From assembly GCA_026182355.1 (NCBI GenBank), contig JAPFBL010000103.1, positions 1,798,001 through 1,862,000 of the forward strand: a DNA stretch of 64,000 nt. The letters are read 5' to 3'. Below the pieces are notes generated by a model, which did no database searches, was not told the DNA's origin, and saw only the letters and a list, made by a program, of their open reading frames with translations. The translations under genes were made by a program, and so were the position numbers. Of the stretch, positions 30,244-41,580 are shown piece by piece (within the stretch, counting starts at the first letter, position 1; the number at the start of each line of letters is the position of its first letter). Source of the stretch: Hermatobates lingyangjiaoensis (Eukaryota; Arthropoda; Insecta; Hemiptera; Hermatobatidae).

Positions 30244-33139
30244 ATATATATAAACCGTATGATAGTCTTTTTAATATGGCTTACACCATATCCTTGTTCC
30301 TTTTTCCTTAATCCTGAATTAATTAATTCAATAATTAGAGAACGTGTGACTTCCATTTATTTGTTCAATAGATTTGTTATTGAATATTTATAATTCCATT
30401 CAACATTAACTTCAAATAGAGCCTTATCTTTAAATACTGAGATATTATATTATTATATATCCATTAATATCTGTAATTATTTGTATCAGTAGATTGTCTT
30501 CATGGTTGAAATGAATTATCTGCAAACATGTATTTCTGAACAGAAACCTACACAATCTGCAGCTACTTTTGAATCTTTTTGACTCATATTTACCAAAAAT
30601 GACAGCAGTTAGAAAGCCTTAATTAATTCTCGTAACTGAATTAATTAATGTTCTGTTATGGAATATTATACTACGATGGAGGACATTGCATTAAACCAGT
30701 AATCATAAATAAAATTATTTGATGACTGATGTGAATTCGGATTAGAATTGACGGATGATGATTAAGCTCATGTTGCTAGTATTTCATACAAGGGCCTTCA
30801 GTTTAGTGTATGTTTGGTGTAGTGTCCCTTATGACCACATAAGCAAGTTTAGTTTAAGCCGTATTCATATCTCTCTGGTTCAGTGAATCGTCTCGTTTAC
30901 AGACTGCTTCTTCTTTTATATTTTAATATTTTCCACCCAAGCTTTTCAATATATGTTGGAATAAACTTTTTTTTTCAATCAGACCTGAATAGTCCATCCC
31001 CAGAAAGCAGGGTTAAATTTAATATTATAATTGAATTGCAGATAAAATAATTCTTGCATCTGTTTATAACGCATGATTAATTTATATTCCATAAATTAAC
31101 TTGTATTATTTAAATATCTTTGCTCGGAATTTTAAAAATGTTTTAAAAATGTAGTTGAAAATATTAAAATGTAAACCCTTATGAAGCTTAGTAGCCGTGG
31201 GCTGTTTTGAAAAAAATATGATTATTCTGTTGTTTAATTTCAAATTTTATTAGTCTGTGACTGACCTACTCATTCTCAGGTTTAGGAATACTCTATGCTT
31301 TGCCAAAATTGATGCGCCCCCCCCCCCCCCCCCACAACCGACATCACCGATAGGCTCTAACTCCAAGATTTACCGTTTGCTCTAAGATAAATACCAGTAG
31401 TTTAACTTGGTTCTTCCAGTATTAATCGATACCCACTGCTAGAGGCACTTTTCTCTAACAGTTTACCTCAAGGTAATTATGCAAAAGAGCATAGCAAAAA
31501 AAGTAACACTTTTCACACAATAGCAGAGAATGCCTAGTCACAAGCCATGAAGACTGCTTAGTGTCTAGTCAATATTGGGTTTGCAATCGGAGACAATCCG
31601 AGGCTAACACCAACCATCCTGCAGTACTCATTGTTTTTAATGTGCATAAAAAACAATGTGACAAAAATCCAAACTAATAAAATGTGTATATACTATATAA
31701 AAAAACTTCATACTATAGTATTAATAACAAAAATTAAACAGCAGTACTTTAAGTTAAGAGTTTTTGTACAGTAGTAATGGTTTATACGCACATACTATAC
31801 TTAAAACGAAAAATACAACAATTTTTTCTTCTCTGATCAATATTATTCGGTTTACATACTTTGTTATATTCATTCACTATAAAAGATAGAACCTATCCTT
31901 AAAAACAGAGCACTTTAGCCAATGTACCTTCTGTTGAATTGGCCGTAACTTATTCTTTGCAGTCGCTTGTATTTCAACTACACATTTATATGTACTCGTT
32001 ATTAATTATTAGCAGATCACTTCTTCATTGCAATGTTACAATATATTATTTGATATATGATTTAAATATTATAATAAGTAATATTTTTATTATTAAATAT
32101 TTAATCTGTGTACATTTATTTTGTTTGATATCATATATATTCTAGTGTTTATTTAAACAGGCAACCAAAATTTTGTCTATATAGTATAAATTGTTTGAAA
32201 TCTGAAATCAGATCTAATGAAACAAGTTTGATACAAAATTTACGCGGGCTTTTGAAACTACACAGAGCTCTTCGCCATTAATGTTTGAGTAATGGAAATT
32301 AGCAGAATCCTCTCGTAGCAAATTTTAGATAATTTAAGTAGTAATTAGTTTTTCATTTAGTTGTTGAAAAATAATGAAGAATAACAGATAGTGAAGTAAA
32401 GAAAATGAACATTGAAACAGTTATTTTTTAATTATTAAAAGGAAATGGGTAACTTAAAAGTTGGCAAACTTAACTTTAACTGAGTCCTTTGAATCCAGTT
32501 TTATAAACTTTAGAAATTGATTTTATTGGTCAGTAGAATATTTAACTTTTAAGTCAGCAGTTTTCATTAAATTGATATATTTTAGATTTTAATTAAATTC
32601 TTACTACAGGAAATAAATCAATTGATATTTGTTTGCATCGAAGACGATAGTATATGATTAATCATAAATATTTGATAACTGTAGGATGTCAGTTGTTGTG
32701 GGAGATTTATAATATACAAAACCGGTATTCTGTTGAATACCATATGTCACACGAGGAAAAGTGTTCTTACTTACTATTGGACCTTTGATGATAAATACCG
32801 ATATAGTAAAAACTTCAAACAACCGAATTTTTATCAAAATTATGGAATATGGAGGGGCTCTTATAACACATAAGGTATGGGATATTGATTTTTGCTTAAA
32901 TACTTTCAAATCTATGCATAAATTACAGAAAACTTTAGTATGTTTACTATCTGTTATCAAAATCTCTTGATAAAACTTCTGTTTTATTTAATGACATGGA
33001 TCAAATACAATCTCAGTGTATTTACTGTAAAGATCTTTTAACTTATTTTGTCTTATTTAATGAACATGAATAAAATTAATCTTTTGCTAGTTATCTTTCA
33101 GTATCTTTCGATAAAAACTTTTCCTTTATTTTACGAATT
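30244..33139. other. 2.9 kb of AT-rich DNA, no gene seen
   Basis: A 17-base C run sits at 31317-31333. Short frames such as 31939-32145 and 32658-32960 have no recognisable domain. Confidence 0.45.
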
Positions 33140-33705
33140 TTGTCACGCAGGAGGTGAAAAGATTTTGAGTATGTCGTTCTTGGGGAATATGTCAAGCCTT
33201 CGGTGAATGCATGTTTTTTTTAAACGTATCGTTAATTTAAAATCCAATACAAAAATAGTGATGCTTTTAAATCTTCATTAAGTAGTCAAGATTTTCTTCA
33301 ATTAAACAGTACATAAATTTACACATATTTAAATCTACTAAACTATTCTCAGACAAAAAACTGACATAAAATCAATATTATTCTCTATTATTATTTTAAT
33401 TTACTTTTTGTTTTTAATAGGCATATTAACATACATCATTATTGACATTACCGTTCAAGTCATTTATACAAAATATAGACATCACAAGACACCATGAGGT
33501 TAGGGAATGGAACCGACGCCTCTGTTCTCAAGGTATCTGACCTTATCCACCAATCCGCCCTAGAAGCTTCATGAATTCTAGTCTTCGGATGAACAGTCGG
33601 TCACCAGCCTGTACGGTGTCAGGTACTCGTTAAATATCCCTACTCGAAATGCACTTGGGTTAAGCAAAATGTAGAATCCCAATGTAGAATCTGTAGAATC
33701 ACCGA
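33140..33705 (+). mobile_element. Split SINE remnants
   Basis: 33140-33205 (GTCACGCAGGAGGTGAAAAG) and 33587-33705 (CAGCCTGTACGGTGTCAGGT, ACTCGTTAAATATCCCTACT) match successive parts of the SINE at 52831-53153. The 380 bp between them include, on the minus strand near 33490-33565, a tRNA-like piece with GTGGATAAGG and GGTTCCATTCCC, possibly a second SINE type. Confidence 0.6.
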
Positions 33706-33879
33706 TGAAACAAAACGCCGATAAACTACTGGCGTTATCACTCGATAAGGAATCGGTTTAAACAATAAAAACAAATGTATTTAGTATAAAGGGAAAATTT
33801 TCAATAAAGATAATTGAATTATTTTTCTTTACACTAATTATTAGTATTAATGACTAATATAAAGAAAAAAGTGGTTTTG

Positions 33880-33982
33880 CAGTAGTTCGATATAATTTTG
33901 CAATAAGTTTACTGATGTGGCCCAAATAAAATCAGATTAAGCTGTATTGGGCCCCCAGACCGAAATGAGTTTGACACCCCTG
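33880..33982 (-). mobile_element. hAT-like element end
   Basis: On the minus strand the end reads CAGGGGTGTCAAACTCATTT, then GGTCTGGGGGCCCAATACAG. CAGGGGTGTCAAACTCA is a typical terminus of hAT (Charlie-type) elements in animal genomes. No second end or 8-bp duplication was found, so it is a fragment. Confidence 0.4.
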
Positions 33983-35254
33983 CCTTAGATAGTACAAAAT
34001 GAGTGCGATTTTGAAACCTACGAGTGTGGGTATTAGATGAAACAAAAATAAATAGTATTTCCCTTTTTGTTGAAGTTTGTGGAAGGCGAGTTTTGTTAAA
34101 AAATACTAACATATAAATATTTACACATTATTAAAATAATATTATAACATTAATTTCTTTGAATTTGTTATAAGATTTGGCAGATATCCAAAGAGTTTCA
34201 GCAGACCAAGGATCAATGGAGGGAAATTCACAAGGGTTTTGTCCAAGCGTTGTTAGAGGACCCGTGAAGCATTAAACTTGTTGGCATTGTGACATCTGAA
34301 TAGATAGTTTGCTTGGGTCTATGGTATAGACAATAGAGGATTTTCGGTTGAAGAGAAACACTCGTGTCCGGCTGAAACCTCTGTGGTTTGTCGCAGTTAC
34401 ATTTCTATGGCATGAAATATGTTTAAAGTCCACCATTAACAATTTCAATTTTCTGTGCAAGAGTAAATTTATATTATTGAATAAAATTGTTGATTTTACT
34501 TTATCATGTCCACTAAGTTTAAAAAATCTATACAGTTTACTTTAAAATTGAATCCAGCAAAGTGTTTTTAAAAATTGTATGAACTACTTTAAAATTCTAT
34601 AAAATATTATCTTGTACATAGTAAACCATAAAAAGTAGAAGATAACATTAAAAAAATTATTTTTGCATTTTAATATTTATATATTGGTTCATATTCATGT
34701 TTTGTTATTTTCATTGGAGATATTTCAATACGAGTAGAAATTTGGCAGCTAGTCAAATTAGACAAAAAAGAGCACATAGAAATTATACGACTCTTTTTCA
34801 ACATTTTTAGCTCTTCTTGCCACAGAAGTACTAGCTAGCCACCAGCAAAACTCCTGATGATGACGACAGTCAAAAATAGTAGTGAGTTGTGTCAGTATTT
34901 GCTACATGTATAAAGAACATACAAAGTAGCAAAACTTTCACGAATATTATATTTCGATCCAGAGTTCACAAAGCACTGTTAACTTCAACACAGTAAATTC
35001 AATGAGAAAAAAAAATAATTAACTAAATAAGAATAGTTAATTAATTGCCTAATAAAATATAAATAATAACAAAAATCAAGAGAAAAATGTTAATGATAGT
35101 CTTCAAAAAGTGATATTTTTTTTTTTTTCCTTTGGTGAAGAAAAGCAGAAGGTAAAGAGGTTGTGTATTATTCATAGTAATAATTTCAAGCAGTTATTCT
35201 GTGGTATATTCCGTTTAGGAAAAATAATAATAATAATTCTCCTCTCAAACAAAT
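33983..35254. other. AT-rich DNA, no gene seen
   Basis: The opposed frames at 34272-34460 and 34348-34545 are mirror shadows. Confidence 0.45.
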
Positions 35255-35680
35255 AATTCTACAAATTATGTAGTTGGATGAGCTGAATAATAACCAAGTA
35301 TTACTCCATCGCCGACGTTTTGACATATTTTAAGTAGGATAAAATGTGAAACAGAACCATATACGAGTATCAATGTGAGGTTTCCATAGTTGCAATAGCA
35401 GATTTAGCAATCATTACCTTACAAGTTACTTTTCATTTATAAATTTACATAAATTTATAATTTATATAAAAATTATATATAAATGTAAACAGAAACCAAA
35501 TTGCTGAAGGAATAATGCTAATTGTAAATACATATTTTAGTCCTGAAGAAGACACTAAATATATGTCAAAACGTCGGCGATAGAAATAGTTTAATTATAA
35601 GACCTAAACCTCAAGAATTTTGTTAAGAAGTTGAGGCGCTGAGAAATCAGAATGATCAGTATGAAGTTATACTGATGGAG
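35255..35680. mobile_element. PLE-F4 inverted end pair
   Basis: Left arm, minus strand: CATCGCCGACGTTTTGACAT. Right arm, plus strand: CCTGAAGAAGACACTAAATA, TATGTCAAAACGTCGGCG. The right core is CTGAAGA (35543-35549), extra A, GACA/TGTC hairpin, AAAA, CGTC. The centre (35356-35540) is AT-rich and unique, without a frame. Confidence 0.83.
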
Positions 35681-36204
35681 ACCACTTATTTGTTTGAAAG
35701 ATTATCCTGTGTTTAATGTAAAATATTTATTTATATATATATATATATATTTATTTATTTTTTATAAGTATTAATTATTATTTTTATCATCATGGTCATT
35801 AACGTTAATATTATTAATGGTGATAAATAATATTGGTTATACCAAGTCAAACCACGTTAAACTGCAAGAATATAAAAGGTATATATACCTACACGTATAT
35901 CTTTCTTCAGATAGTTAATTTTCTTGGCTTTATTTAATTTTTTTTATTATTTTCCGTTAGTAAGTTTTAATTGTTTGGTTAGCTTTTTTTTCGTTTTTTC
36001 TGATCTTGCGTAATATGGCAATAATGCATAAAGTACTTGTGTCGATTGCGTTGGCTAGTGCTACTACTACAGCAAGCCTTCTACCTGAAGATGCCAGATG
36101 TTCAAATAAGTACTGCCTTATTTGTAACTGTTTGTATTTATGTTATTTTGCTTATGTATATATACATATAAAACGATTCCACGAACTAAATAAACTATAT
36201 TGAC
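35681..36204. other. AT-rich DNA with (TA)n, no gene seen
   Basis: An AT tract lies at about 35728-35750. The frame at 36006-36203 starts with a hydrophobic, signal-like stretch but breaks down into AT repeat; probably chance. Confidence 0.4.
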
Positions 36205-36325
36205 ACAAAGAACACTCAGAAATGAAACAGAAACTCACTACTATCTTCCTGATGACGAGGACATCGAAATATAGTAGTGAGTTTCTGTTTCATTTCTGAG
36301 GTTTCTTTGTGTCAATATAGTTTAT
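36205..36325. mobile_element. PLE-B inverted pair with long stem I
   Basis: Arms AGAAATGAAACAGAAACTCA and TGAGTTTCTGTTTCATTTCT pair on both sides of one core: CTGATGA (36249-36255), extra C, GAGGACATC, GAAA (36266-36269), TATAGTAGTGAG. The left arm ends at the cleavage-side junction (CACTACTAT), so the pair looks like one ribozyme with a stem I of more than 20 bp. Confidence 0.85.
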
Positions 36326-36469
36326 ATAAATATATATACGAGTATATATTTATATATTTAGAGCTCCTTTTCAGGAGATAGATAAAGAGTGAGAGAGGGT
36401 GAGTAGATGATAGAATAAGTGCAATAAAATTGCGCACAATAAAACCTTTTTAATAGCCAGAAGTATAAG

Positions 36470-36600
36470 TTTTTCTGTTTCAAAATGAATACATTCTGCC
36501 TATTACAACAGGTTTGAAATAAAAACCAAAACGTTGGCAATGAGAGTTTAATTTAAACCTGAAGAACTGACCGAGTCCCGATAAACTTTAGTTTTATATG
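36470..36600 (+). mobile_element. PLE-F end, plus strand
   Basis: CAGGTTTGAAATAAAAACC, AAAACGTTGGCAATGAGAG and CTGACCGAGTCCCGATAAAC. The upstream minus-strand frame (36358-36540) is chance. Confidence 0.8.
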
Positions 36601-36749
36601 AATATATATATCTATATTCACTTCATATTGAAGTGGAATTTTTTACACTCTTGTTTGTTATATGTAAATATATTATCAGACTGATTGGTAATTTATTTAG
36701 CTGATTTATGGCACTTGAAGTAGGAATGATAACTAAAAAGTAAATATAT
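36601..36749. other. AT-rich spacer
   Basis: Short spacer between a PLE-F end and a SINE fragment; nothing recognised. Confidence 0.45.
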
Positions 36750-36915
36750 TAGGTAAGGTTGCAGCGGAATCCAACGAGAGAACACAAATAGGACGAACAT
36801 TGGCTGTTTGTGATTCCACACAATAAACAATCAACATTGGGAGTTCTAAATTGTGCCTAATTCAAGTGTATTTAGATTAGGGATTTTTAACAAAATATCT
36901 CATGTTTTACAGACT
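36750..36915 (-). mobile_element. SINE fragment, 3' half
   Basis: Minus-strand match to the SINE tail: AGGTAAGGTTGCAGCGGAAT, TGGCTGTTTGTGATTCCACA and GTGTATTTAGATTAGGGAT. The tRNA-like head is absent. Confidence 0.75.
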
Positions 36916-37232
36916 CGTAAACCATAACCTGAAAACCATAATCTGAACATACTTCAAAAATCAACAAAGACCTCAGGGTCATTTGCACACCGACAACTAC
37001 ACATTTGGCAAATTGTACCAAAGTTTGTTAAACAGTATTTAAACGATTGCATCCTTTTTATAAAAAGAATATACTCAGATAGATATCATAAAAAAACACC
37101 GAAGAGGTAGAAAAATGTCAAAATTGGTCAACATATATTTTCCCTGTGACTAGTACAGTTTTCTTACAGTAAAGTAATAATAATGGTTATAAGTAGAGGT
37201 GGTAGAAAGAACATTATTACTCAACATTCTAC
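36916..37232. other. No gene recognised
   Basis: In one frame around 36960-37100, words such as FVKQYLNDCILFIKRI hint at a reverse transcriptase finger/palm remnant, but this is too weak to call. Confidence 0.25.
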
Positions 37233-37862
37233 TTAATATTGATATAGCTTCTCGACCACTGATTTTTCAAGTTCACAGATGGGGTTCTTTAGGATTTTGG
37301 TCATAAAAATTCAACTCATAATCATATGCCGACGTTTCGCCAAAAGTTGCTTTGCATATTCAAGGCTAAAAAACAATTTATTAACGATATAAGTAGGGCA
37401 AGACAAATATATCCAGAAAATACCAACCAACAGAAAAAAAAAACAAAAATACAGTAACAAGAAAATACCCAGTGTTTTTGTTCATTATTTAAAAACTAAC
37501 ATTTGTTGTTTAAGCCTAACTACTTATTATTAATTATTAATTAATTTTGTGGTCTTAATAATTAATAAGTAATTATTTTTAAACAACAAATGTTTGTTTT
37601 TAAATAATGAACAATAACACTGGGTATTTTATTATCCTTTTGTGGTTTTCTTGTTAATATATTTTTTGTTGTTTTTTTTTGTTTTCTGTTGGTTGATATT
37701 CCATTAATATATTTGTCTTGCTCTACATATGTCGTTAATAAATTCGTTTTTAGCCTTGAATATACCAAACAACTTTTGGCGAAACGTCGGCATATAATTA
37801 AGAGTTCAATTTTTTTATGACCAAAATCCTTAAGAACCCCTTCTTGAACTATTTTACATAAA
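37233..37862. mobile_element. PLE-F3 palindrome, about 630 bp
   Basis: Arms of about 290 bp. The left has TTGATATAGCTTCTCGACCA, GCCGACGTTTCGCCAAAAGT, CAAGGCTAAAAAACAATTTA. The right is its complement with CAAACAACTTTTGGCGAAAC and GTCGGCATATAA. In the right arm the hairpin CCAAA/TTTGG precedes GAAA and CGTCGG. The palindrome centre is AT-rich (about 37520-37545). Arms differ at several positions, so it is older than the 50.8-kb palindrome. The minus-strand frame at 37562-37921 is a by-product. Confidence 0.87.
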
Positions 37863-38811
37863 TATAATTCTAAGAAAGTAAATTTTATTCCCTTTCTCAC
37901 CCCGAAACATTTTACTATCAATAAGTTTGTGAACGTAATTTAATTTAACTACCGACATTTATTAAGTTTGCAGAGTAACTGTCTACAGATATTAATCTAT
38001 CACGGTCCTACATTATACATTGTAAATATATTATACTATACATTAATAATTTATTAACAATAATTTACTAACAATTAATAATTAATTATTGTATATTATA
38101 CATTAATAGACTACATTTTTTTATAGCAATTCTATATTATAATCAATATTTCCAGTTAATTGAGTTATGTTCCACTTTTTTTTTAAACTTAAACTAAACT
38201 AAAAAATACCATCAACTGGAATTTGAATATTTAATGACTATTTGGAATAATGTTTGCGGTCTAAAACTGTAAACCAATATTGTCAATTCATTTAAAAACA
38301 AATTATTGAAAATTCCATAAAAATGCAAATGAAACCAATAATTGGTGGTTGTATTTTCATAAAAAAAAAAGAAATTTTGCCAAAATAGCACTAAATTGGC
38401 AGTTGTTAGGAATTAACTTGTTTTAAATTCGAATTTGACCTTCCTAAACGAAATCCATTTTAAATTATAATCAAGGCTGTTTTCTACATTTTTTTTTACT
38501 CTTCATAACAAATTGCTTCAATTATTATCTATTTTAAAATGTAAATGAATCAATAACGTACTATTTTGTAAATAAATTGGTTTCATTTATATTTATCTTA
38601 CAAACTTGTAGAAAATATAGCTTTAAAAAAGGTTTAGTCGGTCTGCTGATTAGAAATAAAGCTTTTATTTAAGTGAAAATGATTTCTCTTCTCAGGATTA
38701 ATTTTTAATTGGTCAATCAATATAAATTTTGATATTATATTGTTTATAGACCCCCACTATATTTAAATCATTAGTTGTGCAATCCAATTAAATCATAATT
38801 GTGTGGTATTT
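37863..38811. other. AT-rich DNA, no gene seen
   Basis: Nothing recognised. Confidence 0.5.
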
Positions 38812-38994
38812 ACTCATTCTGAGGTAAAATGGATAAACCAACAAAAGTCTCCACACAAATGAAGTTTTATTCAACGCGTTTCCTGATTTATAGTGTCTTC
38901 CTGATGATGAACACAAAATGTTCGAAACGCTTTGAATAAAACTTCATTTGTGTGGAGACTTTTGTTGGTTTATCCATTTTACCTCAGAATGAGA
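38812..38994. mobile_element. PLE-D inverted end pair with complete core
   Basis: Near-perfect outer arms (CTCATTCTGAGGTAAAATGG and its complement; CTCCACACAAATGAAGTTTT). The right arm holds CTGATGA (38901-38907), extra T, hairpin GAACA/TGTTC, GAAA (38924-38927). The left arm shows the unmutated word ACGCGT next to GAAA (as its complement), a perfect helix III palindrome; the right arm has CGCTT instead. Confidence 0.88.
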
Positions 38995-39744
38995 ATTTTA
39001 TTTATTAAAACTTATTATCGTTTGGACTGTTAAATTACTGAATAATGCATGATAGAGGTTAGTACTTTGAGGTAAATGAACCAAAAATATAAATGATAAT
39101 AGACGAACAGCCATACTGACTGGCTGTTCTGGCTGATCTTATTGCCGTTAGATCTGAGTGAAGTAACAAGAGATTGATAAACAATTTCATGGGTGACACC
39201 ACCAAGTTTTGTAGTGTATTCTGTCTTGTTCATGCTTTTCAGGAAGGGTGTCAGTGAAAAGAGACATCTTGTCTCCCTTTGAACGGCCCTAAATGTGTAG
39301 AGCCATTGTAAGGGTGGACGTTAAGCTGGAATGAATAAGGGAGGAAGGTTAATAAAATTCTGTACATATTTCATAATTGATAATATTTAATAATATTATG
39401 GTAATGGCTGAAAGCAAATATTTCTCACTAATGCATCCACCATCCACCATATTATTTACCAAAACAAGAATATTATACAAATGTATATAATATTTTAATT
39501 AAATGAAACGGTCCAGCGGACTTTTAAATAAAAATGAATTAAAACGAAGGTAGCACACAGATAGGCAAAGTAATAACTCAGTTCCATAATTCGACGATCG
39601 TAGATTCGTTTAAATTCATATAATTTTGTACATACAGTAGTGTCATATATAATTACACGCCAGTATACTAATAGTACAAATGTACAATGATAGGAAAATA
39701 TGTTTCTAGTATCTACGATGAAAATAATTTCAATTAGAAATAGA
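38995..39744. other. AT-rich DNA, no gene seen
   Basis: Nothing recognised. The frame at 39030-39233 has no domain. Confidence 0.45.
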
Positions 39745-40345
39745 TATACCCTAAGTTAGTTACACCTTAACTCAGATGCTGACTGGCCATGGGAATTTTG
39801 AAAAATATTTACACAGGATGGGTAAAGTTGATAGGCCTCAATGTAAGCACTGTAGCTCGGGGGAAAACGACGATGCAGAGCATACCTTCTTCTTCTGTGC
39901 TAAATGGGGAGTGCTGCGCCAGGAATTAATAGCATCACTGGGTGAGGTCACTCCTGAGACCATAGTTCAAAAGATGCTCCAAAATGAAGATAACTGGTCA
40001 AAAGCTGCAAACTTTGTAGAGGCGGTTCTCCGTCATAAGAAGAATAAAAGTGGTGTGAGGCAAGGGCAATGATAATTCATAGGTGAACGAATGGGGACAA
40101 GAAGGTGAATCCTGTTCAGGAGAACTGAGGCACTGGCATGAAGTAATGTGCAAACGGTTTCCGTGTCGGGTATTGCCAGGAAATAGGATGTGGTTTTTTA
40201 GTGGGTCGGGACCCCCAACCCCACATACCCCAAGCAAGACGTCTGATGAACAGATTTTTCCACATCTTACGACGAAAAAAAAAGTTAGTTATGAACTTCT
40301 GTTTCTTTTGTGTGTCACTTGTAACGTTTAATAAATTGCAAATAT
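39745..40345 (+). mobile_element. 5'-truncated R1-like LINE end
   Basis: Starts abruptly before YTLTQMLTGHG and runs through the C-terminal knuckle frame (39776-40072) into a 3' region with GTGGTTTTTTAGTGGGTCGG and ACCCCACATACCCCAAGC, a 3' end type seen in R1-clade elements. It closes near AATAAATTGCAAATA. Truncation at the 5' side is usual for target-primed LINE insertions. Confidence 0.82.
39776..40072 (+). CDS. R1-like LINE ORF2 C-terminus (partial)
   Basis: 98 residues; the in-frame sequence extends a little upstream (VSYTLTQ) before a stop. It matches the end of R1/jockey-type reverse transcriptase proteins: LTGHGNFEKYLHRMG, then a CCHC-like knuckle C-K-H-C ... H-T-F-F-F-C at residues 23-41 (CKHCSSGENDDAEHTFFFC), then a helical tail. 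The knuckle is intact. The polymerase and endonuclease parts are missing, so it is not a working gene. Confidence 0.82.
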   Translation: MLTGHGNFEKYLHRMGKVDRPQCKHCSSGENDDAEHTFFFCAKWGVLRQELIASLGEVTPETIVQKMLQNEDNWSKAANFVEAVLRHKKNKSGVRQGQ

Positions 40346-41429
40346 AATTTTGACTGTAATACTCGTTGAACTGTAGAGATACAAATATTTAAAGCATAGT
40401 AGGTTTATACCACTCAACCCACCCAAGTAAAGTGCTCCTTAGATTCGATTAATGATTCAGCAATGATAATGAGCAGCCGAAATATTTAACGCTATTGTAA
40501 CCGCATTTTCATGGCTCACTTTATAGGGCTGCCTTTTCCAATAACTTCTGTTAATGCGGAAGAAGTACTATTATAAAAGAAGGAAAACTTAAATTAGTTC
40601 ACTGAATGTAATATATCAATTTAGAACAACAATTAATGATACATTTTTTTTTATTTGCTATTTGGAAAGTATGATAGAACATCTTATTTCAAACTTTTTC
40701 TATATTTACACCTAAATTGAAGTAGTTCATATAAATATTTTTTAATAATGATGAATTTTATCTGAGTGAATAATCGTACAGCTTTTCCTACAAAAGTTTA
40801 AACTGTTCAAAACAATTGCTAAACTGCTGTAAAAATAAGTAACTATAAAGATAAATATAAGGTATAGATATAAAATACCTTATATGTATACCTTATATTT
40901 ATATATCAAACATATAAATCATGAAATATTTATTATCGTTTCATATAAATGAAACTATCACCTCTTATTCATATGCAGGATAATGTTATTCATGTTCTTT
41001 CAAAGAATGTTTTCATTTTGATCTTTTATAAAATTATTATTCCCAGAAATTTATTACCTGTAACGGTTTTTTATAAAATCCCTTTTCTTTCTTTTTGTAA
41101 AAAAATATAAAAATATAACTTATTTGAGCAAATGTTAGCTTTTTCCTGCGTGATGTAATCTGTTATAAGGTTGTTGTAAATACGAGAAACGTTTCCAAAG
41201 TTCTTGAAATTGAGTTATAATTAAATTACGCAGAACTTTAATGTTATTGGAATCAAAAAAAGTCTTGACATTTTTCTGCAAATAACTAGTGGGATATTGT
41301 TCAATCTGATTTAGGTATTCGACTGATACAGCCGCGTATTCAAAGCAGTGTTTTTGTAACCATAGAAGTCGCAGTAAAATCTCAAAGAGCAACAATTTTC
41401 TTTTTGTGGAAATAGGGTGAGAAAACATC
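40346..41429. other. AT-rich DNA, no gene seen
   Basis: The minus-strand frame at 41135-41428 has no family that I recognise. Confidence 0.4.
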
Positions 41430-41580
41430 AGAAATTATTCAGTGTCTGAAAGGAGAATTTGGTGGGTCTGCAAAATCCAAAAGTACTGATTATTGGTGGC
41501 TCGATCGTTTTAAAACCGGTAAAACATCACTAGAAGACTATTGACTCAGTATTCAGTTGAATGGGGATTATGTTGAGTAA
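41430..41580 (+). pseudogene. Internally deleted mariner-like transposase
   Basis: The plus strand reads IIQCLKGEFGGSAKSKSTDY, WWLDRFKTGKTSLED, like the second helix-turn-helix of a mariner transposase. After a short break it continues as SIQLNGDYVE and stop, which is the mariner C-terminus. The whole catalytic core is missing, so this is a deletion derivative of roughly 150 bp. Terminal repeats are not clear. Confidence 0.5.

Noticed and set aside
3984..31333. Poly-C runs (3984-3998, 14909-14922, 31317-31333) as structured elements
   Set aside because: Simple homopolymers; length in assemblies is unreliable and no G-quadruplex partner pattern is present.
36006..36203. Small secreted protein with a signal-like start
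   Set aside because: The frame decays into AT repeat and has no start context or homologue that I recognise.
36960..37110. Reverse transcriptase palm fragment (FVKQYLNDCILFIKRI)
   Set aside because: The YxDD-like word is not convincing and flanking motifs are absent.
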